Of a stretch of DNA of 64,000 nt, positions 27,042-36,476 are shown one piece after another. This DNA comes from Anaerolineae bacterium (lineage in GTDB: Bacteria > Chloroflexota > Anaerolineae > 4572-78 > J111). The DNA lies in NCBI GenBank assembly GCA_022071955.1, contig JAJVIM010000026.1, forward strand, positions 1 to 64,000, in the 5' to 3' direction. The translations under genes were made by a program, and so were the position numbers. Within the stretch, counting starts at the first letter, position 1; every line of letters starts with the position of its first letter. Under the pieces are notes generated by a model. That model searched no databases and had not been told where the DNA came from. It saw only the letters and a list, made by a program, of their open reading frames with translations.

Positions 27042-27078
27042 ATGACATCTCTCACGCTAAAAACGTGACATTTGTTAC
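27042..27078 (+). promoter_or_regulatory. Paired operator-like sites, set 2
   Basis: ATGACATCTCTCAC (27042-27055) and GTGACATTTGTTAC (27065-27078), 23 bp start to start, as in set 1. The pair ends 25 bp before the -10 at 27104. Centres would fall near -44 and -67, activator positions. Confidence 0.55.
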
Positions 27079-27100
27079 CTGCGGTGAACTACCCTTCTGT

Positions 27101-27109
27101 GCTATACTA
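27101..27109 (+). promoter_or_regulatory. Extended -10 promoter of the 126-aa STAS-like gene
   Basis: TGC-TATACT, with no clear -35, as expected for an activated promoter. About 88 bp separate it from the ATG. Confidence 0.5.
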
Positions 27110-27196
27110 AACCCACCTCACTCTTAAACCTCCCGTTTCTGAAAACGCTCACCAAATACGTTTGGCTCCTGTCAAGGCAACCTCTGGAGAAGACAA

Positions 27197-27577
27197 ATGG
27201 CCGATATCGAGATAACCATTGACTCCGCAAACGATCTGAGCATTATTAAAGTTCACGGTGAGCTGACCCTCGACGAAATTATTCAAACCGCCTCAAAACT
27301 CTACATCCAACAACCCACCCGGCTTGTACTCTGGGATTTAACCGAAGGCACCCATAAAAATATTTCTGTGGTTGAATTCAGGGGGCTTGCCCAAAAAATG
27401 CGCTTGTTGACCGGGCAGCGCAAGGCCGGCAAAACGGCCTTTGTTGGATCGACGGATGTTGACTACGGCTTCTTTAGAATGTATGAAGCATTTGCCGAAC
27501 TGGAAAATATAGAAGTTAAGTATAAAACCTTTAAAGATATTGCAGCCGCCAAACGCTGGCTTGGCGTTAGGGATTAA
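27197..27577 (+). CDS. SpoIIAA/STAS-like protein
   Basis: This 126-aa protein has the pattern LSIIKVHGELTLDEI, RLVLWDLTEG, AFVGSTDVDYGFFRMYEAFAE and a closing helix DIAAAKRWL. This resembles SpoIIAA-like proteins, which share the STAS fold. It is similar in size and design to the products at 25702 and 26085. It starts at an ATG after GGAGA. The paired operator upstream suggests it responds to a dedicated regulator. The biological role is unknown. Confidence 0.65.
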   Translation: MADIEITIDSANDLSIIKVHGELTLDEIIQTASKLYIQQPTRLVLWDLTEGTHKNISVVEFRGLAQKMRLLTGQRKAGKTAFVGSTDVDYGFFRMYEAFAELENIEVKYKTFKDIAAAKRWLGVRD

Positions 27578-27636
27578 CGGTCAATTTTATAGTCCCTGCC
27601 GCTTAATACCCTCCACTGTTCGCCGCTCTTTTCGCC

Positions 27637-27658
27637 GGGGCGGCCATCTGATCGCCCC
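27637..27658. terminator. Weak hairpin between convergent genes
   Basis: GGGGCG (27637-27642) pairs with CGCCCC (27653-27658) across a 10-nt loop, between the STAS-like and GAF genes. No T-run. Confidence 0.3.
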
Positions 27659-27688
27659 ACAATTTCCCGTTCGCAAAACCATGCCGGA

Positions 27689-29137
27689 TTACGGGCCGTA
27701 AAAATCGGGGTAAAGCGTTTGCAGACAGTCGGGGCAAATACCGTGGGTAAAATCGACTTCTGAGTGGGTTTTGATGTACACGGTAACCTCCTGCCAATAC
27801 CCCTGATCGTCCCGAATTTTATTGCAGTTGGCGCAGATCGGCAGCAGGCCGCTGAGAGTTTTCACCTGATCAAGAGCCTGCTGTAGTTGCTCGTTTTTGG
27901 CCTGGAGCGCTGTTTCGGCCTGCTTGCGTTCGGCAATTTCGGCCAAAGCCCGGCGGTACAGCCGGGCATTGTTCAGGGCCAGCGCGGCCCGGTTGGCCAG
28001 GTCCTTAGCCAGCGCCAGATCGGCCGGCTCGTAACGGCGGCCCGACCCGGCCCAAAGGAACGAGACAGCGCCAAAGGTGTGCCCCTGGGTTGAGAGCGGA
28101 ACAATCATAGCCGATTCTGGCTTTGTTTGCGGAGATTGGTTAAGCGAGTTAACGCCAAAAGCAAACGCTGAGACCTGCGCCTCGGTTAGCTCAGGCAGCA
28201 GTTTGGCGGTACCGGTGCGGATAACTTTGAGAACAGGGTGATCGGGGGCGTGTGGATTGACAGGGTAGACAAGCTCGATTGGCGGCGGTGGCGGGGCAGG
28301 CAGCGGGTTGGCCCCAGAGTACAAAACCCGCCGTACCGTCCCGGTCTCAACCAGGAGGTCAATACAACACTGGTCGGCAAATACCGGCACGATCATCTTT
28401 TGCAGTTTGGCCAGGGTAGCTTCTTCGTCGAGGGAAAGAGCCAGGTGCTTGCCGGCCTCGGCCAGAACCGCCAGATGCAATTGGGCCACTGTGGCTGCAT
28501 CCCGCGCCCAGGCCTCGGCCGCGTAGAGCCGCGCCCGTTCAAGGGCCTGGGCACACTGCCCGGCCAGAGCCAGCATAAATTCCAGCTCCTCCGGGTTAAA
28601 ATCCCGGGTTTCGGCAAAGGTCAGCCCGATGGCTCCAATGGCCCGGTCGTCCAGCAGCAGCGGGATGGCGGCCCAGGCCAGATGGCCGGGCCGAATTTCG
28701 GGCGAAAGGTGATGATAACGCGTCTGCATCTCGCTCAGAGAAGTTACCAGCACGGGTTGGGCCAGCCTGACAGCATCGGCCAGCGGGCTTGGAGTTGTGG
28801 TCGGGATAACCGACCAGCGTTCGGCCTGTTCGTTGGGGTAACCAATCGACCTGACCATATGCAGCGCGTCGCGGTCTTCGCTAAGTAACGCTACCAATCC
28901 GGCCCTGGCGCCCAGGCCGAGAACACTGTGCCGAATGACGATATCGGCGACCTGCGAAGGCGCAAGGTCTTCTGACAGGGCGGCGCTCAGGTTATATAGC
29001 CGCGTCACCAGTTCGGCCCACTGTCGCCCCGCAGGCCGGTTGGTTTGACTCAGGTACCACCGGTAATAACGACGGTTTTTGGGGCGCCTCCCCGGCAACA
29101 TTCGCCGCGGCGCTCTTGTGTGTTTATTGCTGGCCAT
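27689..29137 (-). CDS. Tandem-GAF signalling protein with CxxC C-terminal module
   Basis: This 482-aa cytoplasmic protein has two GAF domains (about 45-195 and 225-385) and a short coiled coil (EIAERKQAETALQAKNEQLQ). A C-terminal module follows, LPICANCNKIRDDQGYW and HGICPDCLQTLYPDF, with paired CxxC motifs. That module is common at the end of Chloroflexota and Deltaproteobacteria sensor proteins, often after PAS/GAF domains, and probably binds a metal. There is no kinase or cyclase domain, so the output is unknown. The start at 29137 is an ATG. Confidence 0.8.
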   Translation of the reverse strand: MASNKHTRAPRRMLPGRRPKNRRYYRWYLSQTNRPAGRQWAELVTRLYNLSAALSEDLAPSQVADIVIRHSVLGLGARAGLVALLSEDRDALHMVRSIGYPNEQAERWSVIPTTTPSPLADAVRLAQPVLVTSLSEMQTRYHHLSPEIRPGHLAWAAIPLLLDDRAIGAIGLTFAETRDFNPEELEFMLALAGQCAQALERARLYAAEAWARDAATVAQLHLAVLAEAGKHLALSLDEEATLAKLQKMIVPVFADQCCIDLLVETGTVRRVLYSGANPLPAPPPPPIELVYPVNPHAPDHPVLKVIRTGTAKLLPELTEAQVSAFAFGVNSLNQSPQTKPESAMIVPLSTQGHTFGAVSFLWAGSGRRYEPADLALAKDLANRAALALNNARLYRRALAEIAERKQAETALQAKNEQLQQALDQVKTLSGLLPICANCNKIRDDQGYWQEVTVYIKTHSEVDFTHGICPDCLQTLYPDFYGP

Positions 29138-29400
29138 GCGTCAGTCCTCCCCCCAACAACGGAATTAACCGCCACTTTGCCACAAGATTATAAGCTTGCC
29201 GTGGGAGTATCACAAAAAATGCGCGATCCCAGCCAGTAGCAGCAAATTCTGCCGTAATCGGGCTGGCTTTGGGAGTGAGCACCTCACCAATTTCATTCCG
29301 GGCTGTAGTCGCCGGATAAATTGAAAGTGGCCCGCAGTAAATTATCAATGTTTACCGGAAATCAGCTGTTGGCCGGCCGGTTTGTTTGCTAGACTGAATT

Positions 29401-29749
29401 GTGGACATTGCCCTGTTTTTGGTTTTTCTGGTGGTGTGTCAAGCCAAAGCCACCGGCATCACCCTGCATGAGCCTATCCGTGAAATGACCATCACCCAGG
29501 CCTACGAGGGGAAAGCGCCACTATTATCATTAACCCAGTCAGTGCTGTTATTCCCGGCTCAACTGGATAACGGTGAAACATACGTTATTTACACCGGCGG
29601 CAGTTCAACCGGCACCGTGACCGGTGGTTTATATGCCGATGGGGGTTACACGGCCGGCACTGAAGACAGTATCAGGTGTTGTAACCAGTGGAGGCGCGCA
29701 GAGAGGCGGGCCGGGCGGTGGCGGACCTCCTCCCGGCGGCCAGCCATAA
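29401..29749 (+). pseudogene. Remnant of a carbohydrate-binding (DUF4353-type) protein
   Basis: The frame from 29401 encodes LDNGETYVIYTGGSSTGTVT and GGLYADGGYTAGT, the C-terminal strands of the PF14262/DUF4353 carbohydrate-binding family. Just after, near 29660, the expected continuation (TVSGVVTSGG and a Gly/Pro-rich tail ending at the stop 29747-29749) is found in another frame. So one frameshift has broken the end, and everything upstream of the last 80 residues of a normal protein is missing. It is a decayed fragment. Confidence 0.7.
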
Positions 29750-30152
29750 CACTCACACCCTGTCAAGCGAGTTTGGGTTTTCGGGCCGCAAAAAATTGTT
29801 TTTGAAAAACAAAAATCCACGCAGTTGGGCCTCAAAACACACCCTGCGTAAGCGACAGCTATATCGGAGGGTGTGTTTTGAGGTATTTAGGCACCCCATG
29901 TAATTAGAGACGCATCCCCGCCTTATCGGCAAAATTTCTGCTTTTACGCGGATTTTATCTGCCGTTTACGTTAAATTTATGCCATTCACAAGCGAGATAT
30001 GATAGACTGCTAACGTAAATAGAAACCCTGATTACTCTTCTCCCCAGCGTATCAACCAAAAACCCACTGACAGGGTGACTCGTTAAGAAACGAATTTATT
30101 ACCAACAAGCACAAAGTTGCGAGCTTGGATAGTTTTCTTTTTGGGGTGTCAC
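29750..30152. other. 400-bp spacer before the exported-protein island
   Basis: Contains a perfect 16-bp inverted repeat (29830-29845 with 29868-29883) and AT-rich DNA at 29970-30010 with a possible -10 (TATGAT near 29998). No gene is visible. Confidence 0.5.
29830..29883. promoter_or_regulatory. 16-bp perfect inverted repeat
   Basis: CCTCAAAACACACCCT at 29830-29845 and its exact complement at 29868-29883, 22-nt spacer. The long spacer and the absence of a T-run favour a protein-binding site or an old terminator over a simple hairpin. Confidence 0.55.
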
Positions 30153-32207
30153 ATGAAACATCGCAACTTGTTAAGTTTGTTCACCTTGTTGGGTCTCACC
30201 CTGGTCACCTCAGTCTGGGTTGGGTCTCATAACAAAGTGCAGGCTCAACAGCCAATCGATAATAGTTTTACATACCAGGGCTGGTTGCAACACGGCGCAA
30301 ACTATGTCAGCGCCACGTGCAGTTTTGACTTCAGGTTATTTGACGCAGCCAGCGGAGGAACTCAACTCGGCCCCAAAATTTCAAAAAGCGGCGTTACTGT
30401 CACCAATGGTTACTTTTCAGTCATCCTGAATTTTGGCGATGTCTTCACCAACGGCCCGCGCTACCTTGACGTTAAAAATGTTAATTGTGGCAAACCCGGC
30501 GACCCGGTTGACCTGGCCGGGCGAGTCACCATCATTCCCACTGTTTATGCCACCTACGCCATAACCGCCAGCAACACTTCCAGCGTAGATTGGGCCAATA
30601 TCACCAACAAACCGGCCGATTTTGCCGACAATAGCGATGATGGCGTATTTATGACCTGCGGCAACAAACAAACGCTCCACTGGGCCGGCGGCGGTTGGGC
30701 TTGCACCAATGTCCTCAACGATCACGGCGCTCTCACCGGTTTAAACAACGATGACCACACCCAATACTTGTTAGGCAACGGTACGCGGGCAATGAGCGGC
30801 AACCTGAACCTGGGTGGCAACCGCATCACCAATCTACTCCCGGGGGCCGGCAGCGGCCAGCCCGTAACTTATGAACAGGCTGTAAAAACCGGCGACCCGA
30901 TTGGCGGAGATTTGGCCGGCACCTATGGCAACGTCATCACTGTAACCCATCTGCAAAGCCAATTTATCACCACTACCGTACCAATTACCAATCAAGTACT
31001 CACATGGGATGGCAGCCGGTGGGGGCCAGCCAATCCTCAAACCGGCGGCCCGGCTAACGGTGATTTAGACGGCACCTACCCCAACCCCACCGTTGATGGT
31101 TTGCAGGGGCGAGCCATTGCCCCTACCGATCCGCTCGACAAGCAGGTGTTACGCTGGAATATGTTCACCAATCGCTGGGAACCGGCCGATGTTGTTAGTC
31201 TCAACGATGTGGCGGCCGGCGATTTGGCCGGCACCTACCCCAACCCCACCGTCGATGGCTTGCAGGGGCGAGCCGTATCTAACGGCGCTCCGGCCGACAA
31301 TCAGGTGCTAACCTGGAACTCCGTGGGCAACCGCTGGGAAGCCGCAGATCCGCAAACTGTAGGGTCTGCCAGTGGTGACCTTTCCGGCAGTTACCCCAAT
31401 CCCACCGTTATTCGGCTGCAAAACCGTTATATCTCTACCGCAATGCCTTCAAACAAGCAGGTATTCACCTGGGATGGCAACCAGTGGGGGCCGGCAGATA
31501 TAACTCATCTCCAGGGACGACCGGTGGCCACAACAGCCCCAACCACCAATCAGGTTCTGACATGGAGCGGCACAGACTGGCAGCCATCGTTGGTAACATC
31601 TTTGCAGGGACGAGCAGTGGCCAGCACCGCGCCCAGCCAATGGCAGGTTTTAATCTGGAACGGCACCAATTGGGCGCCGGCTAATGTTCTCAAATCCGGT
31701 GATGCCGCCGGCGGCGACCTGAACGGCAATTACCCCAGCCCGCAACTTAACCCCGATACGGTTGGGATGGCCCAGCTCAATATCCCTATGGGTTACGGCA
31801 CCGGCACCGGCCAGTTCAGCAGCGGAACCACTGCCACCGACATGTATATTATCCCGTCGGCGGCCGGCTTTGTGCCAACGGCAACGGGCAGATGCCTGGT
31901 TACGGTTAGCGCCTATGTAAAAAACACTGCTGCTGGCGAGGCTAAAAGCGATCCAACGGTTTATCTGAGAACGGCCAAGCAGGTAGGCACCGGCTCACCA
32001 GCCCACGACGGCGACAACCCCATTTGGTTTGCGCCGGATGACGCCACTAAATACAAATCCATTCAGGCTTCGGCCGGATATGTCTGGCCCATTGACCCGG
32101 CCGATATTAACCAATCGGTAAAATTTGGCTGCTATGTGATTGACCAACCCGGCGACTGGGACTCTGATGAAAGCGCTTTTTGCCGGGTTTCTTATCTGTG
32201 CCAGTAA
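30153..32207 (+). CDS. Exported repeat protein with GDLxGTYPNP repeats (paralogue 1)
   Basis: This 684-aa secreted protein has a signal peptide at 1-29. The N-terminal domain (about 33-135: FTYQGWLQHG, FDFRLFDAASGGTQLG, VTNGYFSVILNFG) is common in secreted proteins of this phylum. Seven or so repeats of 35-60 aa follow, each with GDLxGTYPNPTV, LQGR and QVLxWNxxxWxPA. A C-terminal domain of about 140 aa contains KFGCYV and CRVSYLCQ. The repeat style is seen in phage tail-fibre-like and adhesive surface proteins. ATG 30153 is chosen over the TTG at 30117 for its signal peptide. First of three tandem paralogues. Confidence 0.75.
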   Translation: MKHRNLLSLFTLLGLTLVTSVWVGSHNKVQAQQPIDNSFTYQGWLQHGANYVSATCSFDFRLFDAASGGTQLGPKISKSGVTVTNGYFSVILNFGDVFTNGPRYLDVKNVNCGKPGDPVDLAGRVTIIPTVYATYAITASNTSSVDWANITNKPADFADNSDDGVFMTCGNKQTLHWAGGGWACTNVLNDHGALTGLNNDDHTQYLLGNGTRAMSGNLNLGGNRITNLLPGAGSGQPVTYEQAVKTGDPIGGDLAGTYGNVITVTHLQSQFITTTVPITNQVLTWDGSRWGPANPQTGGPANGDLDGTYPNPTVDGLQGRAIAPTDPLDKQVLRWNMFTNRWEPADVVSLNDVAAGDLAGTYPNPTVDGLQGRAVSNGAPADNQVLTWNSVGNRWEAADPQTVGSASGDLSGSYPNPTVIRLQNRYISTAMPSNKQVFTWDGNQWGPADITHLQGRPVATTAPTTNQVLTWSGTDWQPSLVTSLQGRAVASTAPSQWQVLIWNGTNWAPANVLKSGDAAGGDLNGNYPSPQLNPDTVGMAQLNIPMGYGTGTGQFSSGTTATDMYIIPSAAGFVPTATGRCLVTVSAYVKNTAAGEAKSDPTVYLRTAKQVGTGSPAHDGDNPIWFAPDDATKYKSIQASAGYVWPIDPADINQSVKFGCYVIDQPGDWDSDESAFCRVSYLCQ

Positions 32208-32222
32208 ACTGAGGATTGAATC

Positions 32223-34253
32223 GTGAAGCGTAACAACTTTTCAAAATTGATAATTCTCGGGGTGGGGCTGCTGCTTTTGGCTCTGCCGGTGGTCAGCCAG
32301 GCTCAAATTTCTACCGCTTTTTCCTATCAGGGCCGCCTGCGAAATGACATTGCATACATTAATGGCACCTGCAATTTTAATTTTAGCCTGTTTGATGCCG
32401 CCAGCGGCGGCAGCCAGCTTGGCAGCACTGTTTCTAAAACCGGCGTCGTGGTCACCGACGGTTATTTTACGGTAACCCTGGATTTTGGCGATGTTTTCAA
32501 TGGCGACAACCGTTACCTACAGGTGAGTCAAGTCAATTGTGGCAACCCCGGTGATCCAATCAACCTGAGTGGCCGAGTACAAATCAGCAAGGTCCCGTCG
32601 GCCATTTTTGCTACTAATGCTATCCAGGCCAACAGGGTTAGTTGGAGCAACATCACCAATATCCCGGCGCCGTTTGCCGATAATATTGACAATGGGCTGG
32701 TGACCACCTGCGCCAATAACCAAACCCTGCGCTGGTCGGCCGGAGCCTGGACGTGTGTGAGCGCCTTAAGTGACCACAGCGGTTTTGCCGGCCTGGGGGA
32801 CGATGACCACCCCTTTTACTTGCGGGCCGATGGCACCCGGCCGCTGAGTGGTAATTTAAATATGAACAGCCACCAAATTGTCAGCCTGGCCTCAGCCACG
32901 GCCAGCGGCCAGGCAGTTACCTACCAGCAAACCGTAAAAAGTGGCGACTCTGCCGGCGGCGACCTGACCGGCACCTACCCCAACCCCACCGTCGATGGTT
33001 TACAGGGCAAACCGGTGGCTTCTACCGCTCCAACCTTAAAACAGGTTTTTACCTGGCAAAGCGGCCAGTGGAGTCCTTTTGATCCGCGCGCCGGCGGCCC
33101 GGCTGGCGGCGACCTGACCGGCACCTACCCCAACCCCACCGTCACAAAAATCAGGGGCAAATCGGTGTTGAATACCACTCCGGCCAATGGGCAGGTGCTA
33201 CGCTGGAATAACGCCAGCGCCCAGTGGGAACCGGCCGATGTGGTGAAACGCAACGATGCCGCCGGCGGTGACCTGGCCGGGATGTATCCCAACCCTACCG
33301 TGGCCAAGCTTCAGGGTAAGCCGGTAAGCAGCGCCGCCCCCGGCGATAGCCAGGTGTTGGCTTGGACCGGCAGCCAATGGGCGCCTACGGCTCCGCAAAT
33401 CATCGGCCCCGCCGGCGGAGACCTGTCCGGCAATCATCCGAGCCCCACCGTAGCCAAAATTCAGGGCCGAGCCGTGGCCAATACCGCGCCCGCTACCAAC
33501 CAGGTACTCACCTGGAATGGACTGCAATGGGCGCCGAGCGAAATCATTTCGCTGCAGGGGCGAACTGTTTCACCGCTGGCACCCGACACCGGGCAGGTGC
33601 TGGTTTGGAACAGTGCCAGCAACCAGTGGGAACCGGCCAATGTGGGCACGCTGCAAGGCCGGGCTGTGCCCAACCTGGCCCCGGCCAATGGGCAGGCGCT
33701 CCGCTGGAACAATTCTTTCTCTCGCTGGGAACCGGGGGATGTGGTCAAGCCGGGCGATGCCGCCGGCGGTCACTTAACCGGAACCTACCCCAACCCCACC
33801 ATTGCCGATAACGTAGTAGGGATGGCCCAACTTGATTTACCAATGGGCTACGGTTCCAGTTCAAACAGTATGGGCGAAGGCACTGAATTATATCTGATCC
33901 CGGCTACCGCCGGCTTTATCCCCTCAACTCCGGGCCAGTGCCTGGTAGCGGTTAACGCCTATATTAAATCCACCGGCTCCGGCGGCGCTAATGACGATCC
34001 GAACCCGCAACTGCGCACCGCCAAAGATGTAAATGGAACGCGCACTAAAGATAACGGCGGCTTTGGTATCAGATTTGCGGCGGACGATGTCTCCAGTACG
34101 ATGCCATCGGGCGCGTCGGCCAACTACGTGTGGACGATTACGTCCAGTGATGTCAACCAGAATGTTAAATTTGGCTGCCACGTAACAGACCCCCCCGGCG
34201 ACTTTGATAATGACGAAAATGTGTACTGCCGGGTGATGTTCATTTGTCAATAA
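32223..34253 (+). CDS. Exported repeat protein with GDLxGTYPNP repeats (paralogue 2)
   Basis: 676 aa, built exactly like its neighbours: signal peptide 1-27, the N-terminal FSYQGRLRND domain, GDLxGTYPNPTV/LQGK repeats between about 235 and 540, then a C-terminal domain with NVKFGCHV and YCRVMFICQ. It starts at a GTG 15 bp after the previous stop. The genes probably arose by duplication, since domain order and the spacing of the repeats agree. The N-terminal domain's wording is closer to paralogue 3 than to 1. Confidence 0.75.
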   Translation: MKRNNFSKLIILGVGLLLLALPVVSQAQISTAFSYQGRLRNDIAYINGTCNFNFSLFDAASGGSQLGSTVSKTGVVVTDGYFTVTLDFGDVFNGDNRYLQVSQVNCGNPGDPINLSGRVQISKVPSAIFATNAIQANRVSWSNITNIPAPFADNIDNGLVTTCANNQTLRWSAGAWTCVSALSDHSGFAGLGDDDHPFYLRADGTRPLSGNLNMNSHQIVSLASATASGQAVTYQQTVKSGDSAGGDLTGTYPNPTVDGLQGKPVASTAPTLKQVFTWQSGQWSPFDPRAGGPAGGDLTGTYPNPTVTKIRGKSVLNTTPANGQVLRWNNASAQWEPADVVKRNDAAGGDLAGMYPNPTVAKLQGKPVSSAAPGDSQVLAWTGSQWAPTAPQIIGPAGGDLSGNHPSPTVAKIQGRAVANTAPATNQVLTWNGLQWAPSEIISLQGRTVSPLAPDTGQVLVWNSASNQWEPANVGTLQGRAVPNLAPANGQALRWNNSFSRWEPGDVVKPGDAAGGHLTGTYPNPTIADNVVGMAQLDLPMGYGSSSNSMGEGTELYLIPATAGFIPSTPGQCLVAVNAYIKSTGSGGANDDPNPQLRTAKDVNGTRTKDNGGFGIRFAADDVSSTMPSGASANYVWTITSSDVNQNVKFGCHVTDPPGDFDNDENVYCRVMFICQ

Positions 34254-34301
34254 AATCAGGTTATTGTGTGTGACGGTAAGGCAAGCAGTAAAGGCACTAC
34301 T

Positions 34302-36395
34302 ATGATGAAACAAAAAAGCCGGCTAAACATATCTTTCGCCACCGGGCTGCCCTTGTTGCTCATTGGCTTGCTACTGAACCTGCTGCCAATCAACACAGCC
34401 GCCGCGCAAAGCACCAGTACAACTTTTACGTTTCAGGGCCGCCTGCGCTACGGCACTGAATACGTTAATGATACCTGCAATTTTGACTTTTACCTGTTCG
34501 ATGCTGCTTCCGGCGGCAGCCAACTTGGCTCTGTTCAACCCAAAACCGGTGTTACCGTTACCGACGGCTATTTTACGGTAAACCTGGACTTTGGGAATGT
34601 TTTTGCCAATTCCGCTCGATATTTGGAAGCCAGAAATGTGCTGTGCAGCCGAACTAGCGGCCCGCTCAATCTGACCGGGCGAATGCAGATTAACCCGGCT
34701 CCCGCGGCTGGCCGGGCCGGCACGGCCGGAACAGCCAGCACAGCGGATTGGAGCGCGATTACTAACATGCCGCTTAGCTTTGCGGATGGAACTGACGACG
34801 GGTTGGATATTTCGTGCGCCAATAATGAAACCCTGTGGTGGATAGGCGGCGCCAGCGGCAGTTGGACGTGTTCAAGTTCGCTCAACGATCACGGCGCACT
34901 CAGTGGGTTGGGCGACGATGACCACCCCCAATATTTTTTGGCCAACGGAACACGGCCTATGAGCGGTACGCTTAACCTGGGCAATTACCAGATTACCAAC
35001 CTGGCAGCGGCAACCGCCAACGGCCAACCGGTCATTTACCAACAAGCGATCAAAGTTGGCGACTCGGTCAGTAATGATTTAAGTGGCACTTTTCCAAACC
35101 CAACTGTTACCAGAATCCAGGGCTACCCGGTGGCGGCTACCACCCCCACAGAAGGCCAGGTTTTAACCTGGAACGGCAGCCAGTGGGCGCCGGCCAATAA
35201 TCAGGCCGGCGGCGCGGCCGGCGGCGACCTGAGCGGGAACTACCCCAATCCCAGCGTTATTAAAATTCAGGGGAATGCGGTCTCGGGTGCGGCGCCGCTT
35301 GATATGCAGGCGCTGCGCTGGAACAACACCACTGCTCAATGGGAACCGGCCAACGTGCTGAACAAAGACGATGCCGCCGACGGCGATCTGAGCGGAAAAT
35401 ACCCCAACCCCAGCGTTGATGGCCTTCAGGGGCGCGCGGTATCCAACAGCGACCCAACTATGTATCAGGTGCTCACCTGGAATGCCTCTGCGCCAGGCGG
35501 TGGGCGCTGGCAGCCGGCTAACCCGCAAATTTTAGGCCCCGCCGGTGGTAATTTGAGCGGCACCTTTCCAAACCCAACTGTGGCCAAACTCCAGGGTAAC
35601 CCCATCGGCAGCACGGCCCCTCTTAACAAGCAAGTGCTAACCTGGGATGGAGTGCAGTGGTCGCCGGCCGATGTTTCATCCCTGCAAACCCGTGAAGTTT
35701 CTGACCAAAGCCCGGCCGATACCAACCTGCTGGCCTGGAATGGCAGCCAATGGGCGCCGGCCAAAGTCAAAACGTTACAGGGGCGATCGGTTCTGGATGT
35801 TGACCCCGGCGACAAACAAGTATTGCAGTGGAATGGCAGCCAATGGGCACCGGGCACCGTATTAAAACCGGGCGATGTCGCCAGCGGCGAACTGGCAGGC
35901 ACGTTTCCCAACCCAACGCTGGCAACCGGCGTGGCAAAAATGGAAGAAGTGGTCATCCCGATGGGGTACGGCGACGGTCATAAAACTTTGACTGCGGCAG
36001 CGGTTACCGGCACGCTGGTCAGCATTATGCCCGCATCGGCCAGTTTTACCGCGACAGCACCCGGCCAGTGCATGGTCTTTGCCAGTTCGTATATTTTGAG
36101 CGACGCCGGGGACAGCGGGGCCAAGGCCAGCAGCGACCCGCCGCCATTTTTAAGAACCGCCCGACAGGTAGGTACCGGAACCATAGAAGACGACGGCAGC
36201 CAGGCCATGTACTATTCGCCGGATGATGTTGATACCAATTCACCAATCGGAATTTCGGCCAGTTATGTGTGGGATATTACCCAAATTGAGGTTGGCAAAA
36301 CAATCACATTTGGCTGTTCCATCGGCGAACCGCCGGATAACGATTGGGGTACCGATGAAACTGTATATTGCCGGGTGTCTTTTGTGTGCATGTGA
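34302..36395 (+). CDS. Exported repeat protein with GDLxGTYPNP repeats (paralogue 3)
   Basis: 697 aa: signal peptide about 1-34, an N-terminal FTFQGRLRYG domain, then repeats (GDLSGNYPNPSV, GNLSGTFPNPTV) and a C-terminal domain ending CRVSFVCM. ATG 34302 has AAAGG 7 nt upstream; an in-frame GTG at 34266 has no such site. It completes the set of three. Co-transcription with the two upstream genes is likely because the gaps are 15 and 48 bp. Confidence 0.75.
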   Translation: MMKQKSRLNISFATGLPLLLIGLLLNLLPINTAAAQSTSTTFTFQGRLRYGTEYVNDTCNFDFYLFDAASGGSQLGSVQPKTGVTVTDGYFTVNLDFGNVFANSARYLEARNVLCSRTSGPLNLTGRMQINPAPAAGRAGTAGTASTADWSAITNMPLSFADGTDDGLDISCANNETLWWIGGASGSWTCSSSLNDHGALSGLGDDDHPQYFLANGTRPMSGTLNLGNYQITNLAAATANGQPVIYQQAIKVGDSVSNDLSGTFPNPTVTRIQGYPVAATTPTEGQVLTWNGSQWAPANNQAGGAAGGDLSGNYPNPSVIKIQGNAVSGAAPLDMQALRWNNTTAQWEPANVLNKDDAADGDLSGKYPNPSVDGLQGRAVSNSDPTMYQVLTWNASAPGGGRWQPANPQILGPAGGNLSGTFPNPTVAKLQGNPIGSTAPLNKQVLTWDGVQWSPADVSSLQTREVSDQSPADTNLLAWNGSQWAPAKVKTLQGRSVLDVDPGDKQVLQWNGSQWAPGTVLKPGDVASGELAGTFPNPTLATGVAKMEEVVIPMGYGDGHKTLTAAAVTGTLVSIMPASASFTATAPGQCMVFASSYILSDAGDSGAKASSDPPPFLRTARQVGTGTIEDDGSQAMYYSPDDVDTNSPIGISASYVWDITQIEVGKTITFGCSIGEPPDNDWGTDETVYCRVSFVCM

Positions 36396-36476
36396 GCCAA
36401 ACCCGGCGGCAAAATCAATGGCATATGCAAGTTTTACAACGACTGTTTTTGAACCGATGCTGGAGATGGACCGATC

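Larger units (their letters stand above)
26883..27196. other. 314-bp intergenic regulatory region
   Basis: Between the divergent GIY-YIG and STAS-like genes. It contains the second operator pair (27042-27078) and an extended -10 (27101-27109). No gene is supported. Confidence 0.6.
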
